DNA from: Bacillus subtilis
Lineage (GTDB): Bacteria; Pseudomonadota; Alphaproteobacteria; Rhizobiales; Rhizobiaceae
DNA length: 64,000 nucleotides
NCBI GenBank assembly: GCA_021733665.1
Contig: JAHREI010000004.1
Coordinates: 124,001 to 188,000 of the forward strand
Direction of reading: 5' to 3'
Shown: positions 1-8,208 of the stretch, piece by piece
Layout of the letters: each line of letters opens with the position of its first letter
Numbering within the stretch: the first letter of the stretch is position 1
The notes under the pieces: generated by a model
What the model was told of the DNA's origin: nothing
The model's database searches: none
The model's input: only the letters and a program-made list of their open reading frames with translations
Program-made: the position numbers and the translations under genes

Positions 1-103
1 CTAAAAGCAGTAATTGGCGGCTCTGGCAATCTGTTTCAGCGCAGTACACAGGCTTTTGAAAGAACAGCGTGTCTTTTAGGTCATATTTTGTATTGCTAAA
101 ATA

Positions 104-1012
104 TCAGTCTGAGCTGTCAGCAAAAGCTGTTTTTGTTTTATTGAAGCGCAGGCGCGGAACAATTTCCACCATCAGCATCGACAGGAAAATCAGGGCGCAA
201 CCGGCAAGACCTATTACGGGTAAACGCTCGCCCAAAAGAATAGCGCCGAATAATGCCGCAAAAAGTGCTTCGGATGACAGAAAAATCGCGGCTTGCGGAG
301 CGCTGGTATAACGCGTGCCGATCGCTTGCAATGTGAACGCGACACCTGAGGAAAACATGCCGGTAAAGAGGATTTCCGGTGCTGCAGCCTGAATGGCATG
401 CCACTCAATTTGCTCGAAAGTAAGTGCAGCGGCGAGCCCGGCAACAGCGACAACGGCAAATTGAATGCAGGCCATAGTGATTGGCCGACCGATACGAAGA
501 GCGTAACGGGCAATGAACAGGCCTTGCAGAGCCCAAAAGATTGCGCCTGCGATCATCAGCCAGTCACCTTGACTGAAGCCGTCAAGAGAGCCTCCGGAGA
601 GCAGGAAAATGCCGGTCAAACTAAAGACGGCAGAGACCCAGACAACAGGATGAGGCCATTGCGAGAAGAGTAAAACACCTAATAGCGGAACCAGAACGAC
701 ATAAAGGCCGGTCAGGAAGCCCGCATTGGTTACAGAAGTTGTCAGCAGGCCGGTTTGCTGTAAAACCATGCCGGAAAAAAGCATGCTGCCGAGAATTGCA
801 AAGGCTTTATAATCAGAGCTGGTGAGCGGTTTGGATGCACGCGCAGTTTCGCGCAGAGCAAATGGTAAAACGGCTGCGGTCGCCACAATAAATCGCAAGC
901 CAATAAAGGTCAGTGGCCCGATATTTTCCATAGCTGTGGACTGGGCGACAAATCCAAGCCCCCAGATCAGGCCGGCAAAAAGAAGCAATAAATTAGCACG
1001 TGTCTGAGTCAT
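104..1012 (-). CDS. DMT-superfamily (EamA) permease
   Basis: Predicted inner-membrane permease of the drug/metabolite transporter superfamily; the substrate cannot be read from sequence. The 302-residue product is almost entirely hydrophobic, with about ten helices arranged as two EamA-type repeats, and has the family's usual length. The first helix carries the GLIWGLGFV segment typical of these proteins. An in-frame ATG lies ten codons upstream, but starting at MTQTRANLL gives a normal short basic N-terminus, so I chose it. The gene stands alone, reading away from greA, with 700 bases of non-coding DNA behind its start. The family call is firm; direction of transport is unknown. Confidence 0.85.
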   Translation of the reverse strand: MTQTRANLLLLFAGLIWGLGFVAQSTAMENIGPLTFIGLRFIVATAAVLPFALRETARASKPLTSSDYKAFAILGSMLFSGMVLQQTGLLTTSVTNAGFLTGLYVVLVPLLGVLLFSQWPHPVVWVSAVFSLTGIFLLSGGSLDGFSQGDWLMIAGAIFWALQGLFIARYALRIGRPITMACIQFAVVAVAGLAAALTFEQIEWHAIQAAAPEILFTGMFSSGVAFTLQAIGTRYTSAPQAAIFLSSEALFAALFGAILLGERLPVIGLAGCALIFLSMLMVEIVPRLRFNKTKTAFADSSD

Positions 1013-1716
1013 GAAAGGCCTGTGGCATGCAGAAAGAAGCAAATAATGTTTCAGTCCTGTTGGTCATCGCTTGCATAAAGCGCTGCTGTCAGCCTGCCGA
1101 AAAATGAAAAAGCTGTTTTTTAAATGAAACAGAATTCAATAGATGTCCGGTCAAAACGTTCAGGGTAATGGTCTGAAGCGCGGTCACTATGCTGTATTAT
1201 TGCAGGAAATCAAGCAGCATTTAGATGGTGATCAGAGTGTTTTGACGTATAGGTAAAATGATTCTCAGATGCTTTTTGATAGTTATCAGGCGAAGTCTGC
1301 CTTTATAATACTTAATACTGAAGTCTTGTTGATTGTCTGACTGCTTTTATGATAATTAACTTATGTAAAAGCTGGCGGAGAATTTGAGTAAAGAAGATAA
1401 AGGTTTATAAATTTTTGTTTCGGAAAAACTTGTTGAGAGGTTGGCAGTGGCCAGCTTTTTCACAAGTTTTTTGACGTTGTTTTTTGCTCTTTCTTTTTGC
1501 TTGCAAAGCTGGCACGATAACCCAAATAGGTGATGAATGGTGAACGGTTCCGAGGCACTGCTTCGGTGACCGTTTTATTTTTGAGTCTTGAGGGCATCTT
1601 CCGGTTAAAATGCAGGCGGATGCTTTTGGTTTTGTTTCTGTATATTCGCAGTCAGTGGCTGCGGGATGGTTAAGCGCGATTGAAAAACGCGTATCAGGCA
1701 TGGGAAAGGACAGGGC
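1013..1716. other. Non-coding stretch between DMT permease and greA
   Basis: AT-rich, with no convincing gene on either strand. A perfect TATAAT lies at 1304-1309 but lacks a well-spaced -35. A terminator-like hairpin with a T-run sits at 1543-1582, about 135 bases before greA. The greA ribosome-binding site (AAAGGA) lies near 1705. A minus-strand open frame at 1405-1863 overlaps greA and has no family character, so I read it as a shadow. Confidence 0.6.
1543..1582 (+). terminator. Terminator-like hairpin in the greA leader
   Basis: An interrupted stem (ACGGT, then CCGA, then GC, paired with GC, TCGG and ACCGT) closes a three-base loop and is followed by TTTTATTTTT. It reads toward greA and lies about 135 bases upstream of its start codon, so it could end a short leader RNA before the gene. 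Confidence 0.5.
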
Positions 1717-2190
1717 ATGGATAAGTTCCCTATGACACAGGCTGGCTTCGATCAGCTGAAAGAGGAACTGCGCTGGCGTCAGCAGGAGGAGCGTCCGCGC
1801 ATTATCGAAGCGATTTCGGAAGCGCGCGCGCATGGCGATCTCTCGGAAAATGCCGAATATCATGCAGCGAAAGAAGCGCAGAGCCTCAATGAAGGCCGCA
1901 TCGGCGAAGTGGAAGATTATATCGCCCGCGCTGAAGTGATTGATGTTGCTAAGCTGTCCGGTACGACGATTAAATTCGGCGCGACAGTAACGCTGATCGA
2001 TGAAGACAGCGAAGAAGAGCGCATTTATCAGATCGTTGGCGATCAGGAAGCGGATGTTAAAAAAGGCCGTATTTCGATCTCGTCACCGATCGCACGTGCT
2101 TTAATTGGCAAAAGTGCAGGTGATACTGTAGAGTTCAATGCGCCGGGCGGTGCCCGTTCCTATGAAATTCTTGGTATGAGATTTATTTAA
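1717..2190 (+). CDS. greA: Transcription elongation factor GreA
   Basis: GreA enters the secondary channel of RNA polymerase and stimulates cleavage of backtracked transcripts. The 157-residue protein has the normal length and both domains. The N-terminal coiled coil (about residues 5-75) includes the basic GYxxLxxEL-like opening and the acidic [11 protein letters not shown] tip, whose D and E residues are the ones that act at the polymerase active site. The C-terminal FKBP-like domain ends in a conserved [12 protein letters not shown] segment. AAAGGA lies upstream of the ATG. The next gene, an LPS-core glycosyltransferase, starts four bases after the stop, so the two are probably co-transcribed, as in rhizobia and Brucella. 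A terminator-like hairpin in the leader suggests attenuation. Confidence 0.97.
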   Translation: MDKFPMTQAGFDQLKEELRWRQQEERPRIIEAISEARAHGDLSENAEYHAAKEAQSLNEGRIGEVEDYIARAEVIDVAKLSGTTIKFGATVTLIDEDSEEERIYQIVGDQEADVKKGRISISSPIARALIGKSAGDTVEFNAPGGARSYEILGMRFI

Positions 2191-2193
2191 CCA

Positions 2194-3273
2194 GTGCGTG
2201 TACCCCTGACCGACACAGATATTCTGGCTCCCAATTTTAAAAAACGCCTCTCCGGTGTCACCTCGACGATTGTCCAGCTGGTGCCGGTGCAGCGCAAAAT
2301 GGGGATCAGGATTGCGGCTGTCGGAAGGGGTTTGCCGGATCAGCTCCCGCATGTGAATTTGCGGGATCTGACCGGTTTGTGGCGCAAGCCTGCCTCGGGT
2401 AAAAAATTTCGCATCTGGCATGCCCGCCGCAATGTTGAAATGCTTGCGGGTATTATCATGCGCGATGTACTGCGTATGAAGCTGAAAGTGATTTTCACTT
2501 CGGCTTCACAGCGTCATCATAAGAAATTCACCAAATGGCTGATCCGTCGCATGGACGGCGTTCTGGCAACCAGTGGCCGCACCGCGAGTTATCTGGAAGT
2601 GCCGAATACTGTAAGTATGCACGGTATTGATCTGGAACAGTTCCACCCGCCACGCAGCGAGCAGGATCACTTTGCTGCAAGTGGTTTGCCAGGTAAATAT
2701 GCCATTGGCTGTTTCGGACGTGTACGTCACCAGAAAGGTACAGACCTTTTTGTCGATGCAATGATTGAGCTGTTGCCGCGCTATCCGGACTGGACTGCGG
2801 TTGTGGCAGGGCGCGCTACGGCGGAGCATGTCGGCTTTGAAAAAGAGCTGCAGGAGAAGGTTCGCAAAGCCGGTCTGGCAGAGCGGATTGTTTTTTTAGG
2901 CGAAGTACCGTTTGTGAGTAACGATCCGCAGGCGGATAGCATTAGTTCATGGTATCGCCGTTTGGATGTTTATGTTGCTCCGTCGCGTACCGAAGGCTTT
3001 GGACTGACACCGCTGGAGGCGATGGCCTCTGAAACAGCTGTTGTCACCAGCGATGCCGGTGCTTATCCTGAAATCGTGATTGAAGGCGAAACGGGATATG
3101 TTGTGCCATCGGGTGCAACCATGGCACCTGCGATTGAAAATTATCTGCGCGATCCGGCGCTCGCTGCCAAGCATTCCGAGGCGGGTTTACAGCGGGTACG
3201 CGAGTTCTTCCCGCTGGATCGGGAGGCGAAGACGATTGGCGACTTTTATGAGCGTATTTTCGAGCAGAAATAA
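2194..3273 (+). CDS. lpcC: LPS core mannosyltransferase (LpcC/WadC-like GT4)
   Basis: Predicted cytoplasmic GT-B glycosyltransferase of family GT4 that adds a sugar, probably mannose, to the lipopolysaccharide core. In the 359-residue product the C-terminal half holds the retaining-GT4 signature around residues 266-277 (EGFGLTPLEAMA, with the paired glutamates) and the nucleotide-sugar-binding FGRVRHQKGTDLF segment near residue 175. The start is GTG, four bases after greA; the next in-frame methionines fall inside the conserved fold. Position beside greA, lrp, trkH, trxB and vtlR matches the Brucella locus containing wadC/lpcC, which supports the core-LPS role. The donor and acceptor sugars are inferred from that homology, not visible here. 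A terminator follows. Confidence 0.85.
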   Translation: MRVPLTDTDILAPNFKKRLSGVTSTIVQLVPVQRKMGIRIAAVGRGLPDQLPHVNLRDLTGLWRKPASGKKFRIWHARRNVEMLAGIIMRDVLRMKLKVIFTSASQRHHKKFTKWLIRRMDGVLATSGRTASYLEVPNTVSMHGIDLEQFHPPRSEQDHFAASGLPGKYAIGCFGRVRHQKGTDLFVDAMIELLPRYPDWTAVVAGRATAEHVGFEKELQEKVRKAGLAERIVFLGEVPFVSNDPQADSISSWYRRLDVYVAPSRTEGFGLTPLEAMASETAVVTSDAGAYPEIVIEGETGYVVPSGATMAPAIENYLRDPALAAKHSEAGLQRVREFFPLDREAKTIGDFYERIFEQK

Positions 3274-3276
3274 ATA

Positions 3277-3300
3277 AAGCCGGTTTTCACCGGCGTTTTT
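3277..3300 (+). terminator. Rho-independent terminator after lpcC
   Basis: GCCGG-loop-CCGGC stem followed by GTTTTT, immediately after the glycosyltransferase stop codon. Confidence 0.75.
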
Positions 3301-3323
3301 CATGTTCAGAGCAATTTGTAATT

Positions 3324-3426
3324 AGAGCGCCGTGTGCCAGGTCTGGCACACAAAGGACGCTCTAACACTTTAAAATTAGAGCATAATTTTACCTTAAGCT
3401 GATCCAGTTTATGGAATTGTGCTCTA
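3324..3426. repeat. RIME-like mosaic palindromic repeat, copy 1
   Basis: Two palindromic modules in tandem. Module 1 (3324-3363) has AGAGCG...CGCTCT ends around an inner perfect palindrome GTGTGCCAG-GT-CTGGCACAC. Module 2 (3378-3425) has AGAGCATAATT...AATTGTGCTCT ends. A related copy lies at 42799-42898. The element fills the gap between two convergent genes, and its right end overlaps the lrp stop codon. The arrangement resembles the intergenic mosaic elements known from rhizobia; family membership is inferred. Confidence 0.75.
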
Positions 3427-3894
3427 GATTGCAATCAGCACTTCATCTTTGACCGGTTTGATGGTCAGCGCGGTGCGCACCGAATCCACATTCGGCGTTG
3501 AAGTCAGCTCTTCAATCACAAAGGTCTGGAAAGCATTGAGGTTCGGCGCAACACAATGCAGCAGGAAGTCGGATTCGCCGGATACCATCCATGCGCGGCG
3601 TACCAGCGACCATGATTTGGTTTTCTCGGCAAAGGCTTTCAACTCGCTGTCTGACTGATGTTTCAGGCCGACGGAGCAGAAGGCAACCAGATCCTGACCA
3701 ACGGCTTCGCCTTTGATGATAGCCTGATAGCCTTGAATAATGCCGCTTTCTTCAAGCTTGCGCACACGACGCAGGCATGGCGGTGCCGAGATGCCGACGC
3801 GTTCCGCCAGCTCGACATTTGTCATCCGCCCGTCATTTTGCAGTTCCCGCAGAATTTTCCAGTCAATATCATCAAGATCAACCTTAATCGGCAT
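3424..3894 (-). CDS. lrp: Lrp/AsnC-family transcriptional regulator
   Basis: DNA-binding regulator of the leucine-responsive family, usually octameric and tuned by amino acids. The 156-residue product has the N-terminal winged helix-turn-helix (about residues 5-60, with VDLDDIDWKILRELQ and the recognition-helix run ISAPPCLRRVRKLE). The C-terminal RAM ligand-binding domain follows (about 70-150). I chose the MPIKVDLDD start because it matches the family N-terminus and is preceded by GGAG at five bases; the longer frame would add 26 unrelated residues. It is convergent with lpcC. The stop codon lies inside a dispersed palindromic repeat, so the repeat forms the 3' boundary of the gene. Regulon unknown. 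Confidence 0.93.
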   Translation of the reverse strand: MPIKVDLDDIDWKILRELQNDGRMTNVELAERVGISAPPCLRRVRKLEESGIIQGYQAIIKGEAVGQDLVAFCSVGLKHQSDSELKAFAEKTKSWSLVRRAWMVSGESDFLLHCVAPNLNAFQTFVIEELTSTPNVDSVRTALTIKPVKDEVLIAI

Positions 3895-4144
3895 AGGAAC
3901 TCCATAAGAGAGGCAATAAAAATGGTGAACTGCCACGTGGCAGCATGAAAGTCGTTTGTATGCATAAAGCAATTATATAACAACAATGCAAGGCGGCATG
4001 CCATTGGCGGCATTTCCAAGAATTGCTTTAGAGTCTCTGCATTATAACATGAATGGAAAAATGAGAATGGTTAATTGAAATTATCAACCATTCTGCGTCA
4101 TTTTCTTTTTTATGGTCAGATCAGTTTTTCGTGAACACTACCGT

Positions 4145-5590
4145 TTACCGTACCCAAAAGGCACGCGTGAACAGAATAACCACGGTAATCAGTTCGAGAC
4201 GCCCTGCCAGCATGAGATAGCTGAGCACCCAGAGCGCATTGTCGTTGATGGTTGAGAAGTTACCTGCAGGGCCAATCGTTTCACCAAGGCCAGGGCCGAC
4301 ATTTGACAAAGCGGTAAGTGCACCGGTGAAAGCGGAGATGAAATCCAACCCAAAAATCGCCAGTGCCATAGTGCCAAGTACCAGCGAGGCAAAATACAGA
4401 AACAGGTAGAGCAGGGCGCTTTGCGCAATATCCGGTGTGATTTCTGATGTGCCGTAGCGGGCTTTTACAATCGCATGGGGCATGACCAGACGGGTCAGGC
4501 TGGCCTGCGTTGTGCGCCACAAAATGATGATACGGTTGATTTTCATGCCGCCGGATGTCGAACCGGCACAGCCGCCGACAAAAGAGGCAAGAAAGAAAAC
4601 ACCGACAGCCGCAGGACCCCACAATGTGTAATCTTCTGTGGCAAAGCCGGTCGTGGTGATCACAGAGATAAAGTGAAAACCTGCTGTCATCAGAGCCGTG
4701 CCAAATGGCATGTCTGCACTAATGCGCAGCAGAATAGCGAGACCAAAAGTAAAAATCGCAACCAAGGCGAGGAACAGCTTGATCTGCGGATCCAGCAAGT
4801 TAGAGATTTGCTGCGGGATAACGGCTTTGATGTAGAGAATAAACGGGAGTGAGCCGAGGATCATGAAGATCATGGCAACAATCATAATCGCTTTATTGCC
4901 TTCAAAGAAACCGAATGAAGAATCGTGGGTTGAATATCCGGCAGTGGAAATTGTTGTCAGGCCATGATTGATCGCATCGAACATAGTCATGCCTGCTGCG
5001 AAAAATGCCAGAATACAAAGGATCGTCAGGCCGCAATAGGCGATGATAATACCAATAGCCAGCTGGTTAACGCGCGGCAGGATTTTCTCTGATTTATCTG
5101 AGGATTCCATATGAAAAAGCTGTACTCCGCCGATGCGCAGCGATGGCAGCAGCAAGAGCGCCAAACCGATGAACCCGATACCGCCGATCCAGCACAGCAA
5201 TGAGCGCCAGATCAGAATGCCGCGTGGCATTTGATCAAGGCCGGTGAGGGCTGTGGAGCCGGTTGCGGTAATACCGGAGGTGGATTCAAACAAGGCTGTC
5301 GCAAAGCTGATCGGCAGATGCGAGAAATAGAACGGGATGGAGCCCAGCAGTGCAGCTGTTACCCACAGGGAAACCGTGAGCAGAAAGCCAAGACGTGGCG
5401 AAAACCGAATATGGCTGTTTTGCGTTGAGAGAAAAACCAGAGACGATACAACGGCAGTAAACAGCGATGAACGGATGAAAATCAGCCAGTCCGGCGTTCC
5501 GTCGCGCAGGTCAAACATTGCCGGAAACAGCATGGCAACTGCCATGATCATGCCTAAGCGCGCACAGATATTGCTAACAAAGCGAAATAT
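4145..5590 (-). CDS. trkH: TrkH-family potassium uptake protein
   Basis: Ion-conducting membrane subunit of the Trk potassium uptake system, normally gated by cytosolic TrkA (not in this window). It carries the repeated M1-P-M2 units with selectivity-filter segments such as STSGITATGST, TISTAGYSTHD, VITTTGFATED and ALSNVGPGLG. The first ATG (complement of 5549-5551, 468 residues) would cut off part of helix 1. The open frame continues upstream as IFRFVSNICARLG, which aligns with the N-terminus of E. coli TrkH, but contains no ATG, GTG or TTG before a stop. I therefore extend the call to the ATA codon at 5588-5590, which has AGAGGG about eight bases upstream. The exact start is uncertain. Confidence 0.85.
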   Translation of the reverse strand: MFRFVSNICARLGMIMAVAMLFPAMFDLRDGTPDWLIFIRSSLFTAVVSSLVFLSTQNSHIRFSPRLGFLLTVSLWVTAALLGSIPFYFSHLPISFATALFESTSGITATGSTALTGLDQMPRGILIWRSLLCWIGGIGFIGLALLLLPSLRIGGVQLFHMESSDKSEKILPRVNQLAIGIIIAYCGLTILCILAFFAAGMTMFDAINHGLTTISTAGYSTHDSSFGFFEGNKAIMIVAMIFMILGSLPFILYIKAVIPQQISNLLDPQIKLFLALVAIFTFGLAILLRISADMPFGTALMTAGFHFISVITTTGFATEDYTLWGPAAVGVFFLASFVGGCAGSTSGGMKINRIIILWRTTQASLTRLVMPHAIVKARYGTSEITPDIAQSALLYLFLYFASLVLGTMALAIFGLDFISAFTGALTALSNVGPGLGETIGPAGNFSTINDNALWVLSYLMLAGRLELITVVILFTRAFWVR

Positions 5591-5923
5591 GGTCCTGCCC
5601 TCTCGGCTCTAATAACTCTTTCCCCGAGCAGGACTTTTTCAGCCTACGCAAAACAGCACGGGTTTAGCGGCTTTATAGGGAAACTATAGGAATCTAGCAA
5701 AATATTTATGGATTTCCTATGGGGCACAAAGACAAAAGCGGGTTTGTGACTTCTCAGAAACACCCCGTCATATTTTCACTGCCGGTACAAACTTGCCTGT
5801 GATTAAGCCTGACTTCAGCTTGTAATCGGACACAGCCAAACCTAGTTTCACAATATCGCTGCACGGCATGCCCTTAACCCATGTCACAAGCAGTCAGAAA
5901 GTTATGCGGAAAGAGAAGAGTTT
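5591..5923. other. Divergent intergenic region trkH/trxB
   Basis: Holds the leaders of the two divergent genes. A possible trxB promoter is TTGTAA at 5820-5825 and TAGTTT at 5843-5848, 17 bases apart. The trxB ribosome-binding site (AAAGAGAAGAG) is just before 5924. No gene, repeat or strong palindrome is visible. Confidence 0.4.
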
Positions 5924-6883
5924 ATGACACAGCGCCATGTTCCAGTCCTCATTATCGGTTCGGGCCCTGCCGGTTATACGGCGGCCATTTATGCAGCCCG
6001 CGCCATGCTGAAACCGGTTATTATTACCGGGCTGGAGCAGGGCGGTCAGCTGATGATTACGACTGATGTTGAAAACTATCCGGGCTATGCCGAAGCTGTG
6101 CAGGGCCCGTGGATGATGGAACAGATGGCAAAGCAGGCAGAGAATGTCGGCGCTGAAATCGTCTATGATCTTGTGTCGGAAGTTAATCTTTCCAAGCGTC
6201 CGTTCACAGCTAAAACCGATAGCGGTGTGACCTATACCAGTGACGCGCTGATTATCGCGACCGGTGCGCAGGCAAAATGGCTGGGTCTGGAAAGCGAACA
6301 GCATTTCATGGGTGGCGGTGTGTCAGCTTGTGCAACCTGTGACGGTTTTTTCTATCGTGGCAAAGATGTGATTGTAGTCGGCGGTGGTAATACTGCTGTT
6401 GAAGAAGCACTGTATCTTTCACATATCGCGAAATCGGTGACTGTTGTGCATCGCCGTGACAGTTTCCGTGCGGAAAAGATTTTGCAGGAACGCCTGTTGT
6501 CCCGTGAGAATGTGAAAGTGATCTGGAACCACGCGGTTGAGGAAATCACCGGCAATCCGGCAACGCCGCCAATGGGGCCAGTTGTGACCGGTGCTCGTCT
6601 GAAAGACACGGTGAGCGGCGCGGTCATTGAGGTTAAAACAGATGGTGTATTTGTCGCAATCGGTCATGCGCCAGCAGTGTCATTGTTCAAAGATCAGCTG
6701 AAAATGAAGGATAGCGGTTATTTGTGGACAGCGCCGGATTCAACTGCGACCAGTATTGAAGGTGTTTATGCCGCTGGTGACGTAACGGACGATATTTATC
6801 GTCAGGCAGTAACGGCTGCGGGTATGGGTTGTATGGCAGCGCTGGAAGTCGAGCGCTGGCTGGCAGCACAACCGGCTGTTTAA
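5924..6883 (+). CDS. trxB: Thioredoxin-disulfide reductase
   Basis: Cytoplasmic FAD enzyme that uses NADPH to reduce thioredoxin. The 319-residue length is standard. The FAD-binding GSGPAGY motif lies at residues 12-18, the redox-active CATCDG centre has cysteines 136 and 139, and the NADPH-binding GGGNTAVEEA motif is near residue 152. The C-terminal FAD contact (AAGDVTDDIYRQAVTAAGMGC) is intact. It is divergent from trkH and lies directly upstream of the LysR regulator vtlR, the same order as in Brucella and rhizobia. No hairpin terminator separates the two genes, so some read-through into vtlR is possible. Confidence 0.97.
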   Translation: MTQRHVPVLIIGSGPAGYTAAIYAARAMLKPVIITGLEQGGQLMITTDVENYPGYAEAVQGPWMMEQMAKQAENVGAEIVYDLVSEVNLSKRPFTAKTDSGVTYTSDALIIATGAQAKWLGLESEQHFMGGGVSACATCDGFFYRGKDVIVVGGGNTAVEEALYLSHIAKSVTVVHRRDSFRAEKILQERLLSRENVKVIWNHAVEEITGNPATPPMGPVVTGARLKDTVSGAVIEVKTDGVFVAIGHAPAVSLFKDQLKMKDSGYLWTAPDSTATSIEGVYAAGDVTDDIYRQAVTAAGMGCMAALEVERWLAAQPAV

Positions 6884-7079
6884 CTTGTAAAAAGGTTAAA
6901 TTTACAAATAAATATGGCCGGTATCTGATATTTCCTGCGGTTGCTCTTTAAAGTTGCCACAAAATTTTGTTGTTTATCTTGTGGTAGTTATTAGCTGATT
7001 CTGATTTATTGTCGGATATTAGTATGAAGTGAAATGGGAAGTGCAGGGCGGATGACCGCATTGTGCCGGAGGATGAAAG

Positions 7080-7111
7080 GCAATGTCCGTTTAAGTGATA
7101 ACGGGCATTGC
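7080..7111 (+). promoter_or_regulatory. Stem-loop in the vtlR leader
   Basis: Twelve-base arms (GCAATGTCCGTT and AACGGGCATTGC, one G-T pair) flank an eight-base loop and end 16 bases before the GTG start of vtlR. There is no T-run, so it is more likely an RNA structure near the ribosome-binding site or an operator than a terminator. Confidence 0.4.
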
Positions 7112-7127
7112 ATGAAAAGGGGATCGT

Positions 7128-8033
7128 GTGGTGGCACCACTTGACTGGGATAAGCTACGCATTTTTCATGCCGCTGCTGAGGCCGGATCGTTTACCCATG
7201 CGGCGCAGACCTTGCATTTATCGCAGTCAGCGATTTCGCGTCAGGTGAGCGCACTGGAGCAGGATGTCGGTGTGGCGCTGTTCTATCGTCATGCGCGTGG
7301 CCTTATTCTGACTGAGCAGGGTGAAATCCTGTATCGTACAGCACATGACGTGCTGATGAAGCTCGAAAATGTTCGCTCCAAGCTCAATGAAAACCGTGAG
7401 AAGCCTTCCGGTCGCCTGCGCGTGACGACAACGGTGGGGTTGGGTTCCGGCTGGCTGATTGAGCGGATGGAAGAGTTTGCTGATCTCTATCCGGATGTGC
7501 AGGTGCAGCTGATCCTCGATGATGAGGAACTGGATCTGACGATGCGTCATGCGGATTGCGCTTTGCGTCTGCGTCAGCCACAGCAGCCGGATCTGATCCA
7601 GCGCAGGCTGTTTACCGTGCATATGCATGTTTATGCATCGGAAGGCTATATTGCCAAATATGGTAAGCTGAACTCGATAGAAGAACTGGATGAACACCGT
7701 ATCGTGACATTCGGTGAATCTGCGCCGTCTTATCTGATGGGGCTGAACTGGCTGGAGACTGCCGGTAAATCCGATGGTGGTGAGCGCATTCCGACATTGC
7801 AGGTGAATAATCTATTGTCGATCCGCCGTGCAGTGCTCGGTGGCGTTGGCATTGGCGTCTTGCCGGATTATATGGCGGACAAAACATCCGGTCTTGTGCG
7901 TTTGTTGCCTGCTTTGGGAGAGATTCCTTCCTTCGATACATTCTTCTGCTATCCGGAAGCGTTGAAAAACGCAGCTAAACTGCATGTGTTTCGCGATTTT
8001 ATTTTCTCGAAAGCGAGAAACTGGTCGTTTTAA
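7128..8033 (+). CDS. vtlR: LysR-type regulator VtlR/LsrB
   Basis: LysR-type activator, 301 residues, with an N-terminal winged helix-turn-helix (about residues 6-65, FTHAAQTLHLSQSAISRQVSALE) and a periplasmic-binding-protein-like effector domain (about 95-295). The N-terminus and position next to trxB match VtlR of Brucella and LsrB of Sinorhizobium. In Brucella this regulator directly activates the small RNA AbcR2. Here a candidate AbcR-like RNA gene lies just downstream on the same strand, which fits. The start is GTG, preceded by AAAAGGGG. A hairpin sits in the leader and a terminator follows the stop. Assignment to VtlR rests on remembered sequence and synteny. Confidence 0.85.
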   Translation: MVAPLDWDKLRIFHAAAEAGSFTHAAQTLHLSQSAISRQVSALEQDVGVALFYRHARGLILTEQGEILYRTAHDVLMKLENVRSKLNENREKPSGRLRVTTTVGLGSGWLIERMEEFADLYPDVQVQLILDDEELDLTMRHADCALRLRQPQQPDLIQRRLFTVHMHVYASEGYIAKYGKLNSIEELDEHRIVTFGESAPSYLMGLNWLETAGKSDGGERIPTLQVNNLLSIRRAVLGGVGIGVLPDYMADKTSGLVRLLPALGEIPSFDTFFCYPEALKNAAKLHVFRDFIFSKARNWSF

Positions 8034-8053
8034 AACTTAGAAAATAGTCTCAG

Positions 8054-8077
8054 AAAGCCGGTTTTACCGGCTTTTTT
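8054..8077 (+). terminator. Terminator after vtlR
   Basis: AAAGCCGGT-TTT-ACCGGCTTT stem-loop followed by further T residues, about 20 bases after the vtlR stop codon. Confidence 0.85.
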
Positions 8078-8133
8078 GCTGTTTAAGGGACTGAAATACG
8101 CATCTGTGCAAAGAAAACTGTTTCAAGATGCTG

Positions 8134-8155
8134 AGCTATTCGAAAATGCATAGCT
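8134..8155 (+). promoter_or_regulatory. Candidate VtlR operator upstream of the AbcR-like sRNA
   Basis: Perfect inverted repeat AGCTAT-N10-ATAGCT. Its centre is about 65 bases upstream of the predicted transcription start at 8209-8212, where LysR-type activators usually place their recognition site. Confidence 0.5.
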
Positions 8156-8173
8156 GCCCTGCAATATCGTCCG

Positions 8174-8202
8174 TTGTGATTTCGGGCGGGAAAAGGCATA
8201 TA
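8174..8202 (+). promoter_or_regulatory. Promoter of the AbcR-like sRNA
   Basis: TTGTGA (8174-8179) and CATATA (8197-8202) separated by 17 bases, predicting a start near 8209-8212. The -10 hexamer is imperfect, as expected for an activator-dependent promoter. Confidence 0.5.
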
Positions 8203-8208
8203 CAGGAC

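Noticed and set aside
1-103. Possible end of another gene at the left edge
   Set aside because: All frames are short and interrupted; nothing recognisable.
1405-1863. 152-codon minus-strand frame overlapping greA
   Set aside because: It runs antisense into greA, has no family resemblance and no ribosome-binding site; treated as a shadow frame.
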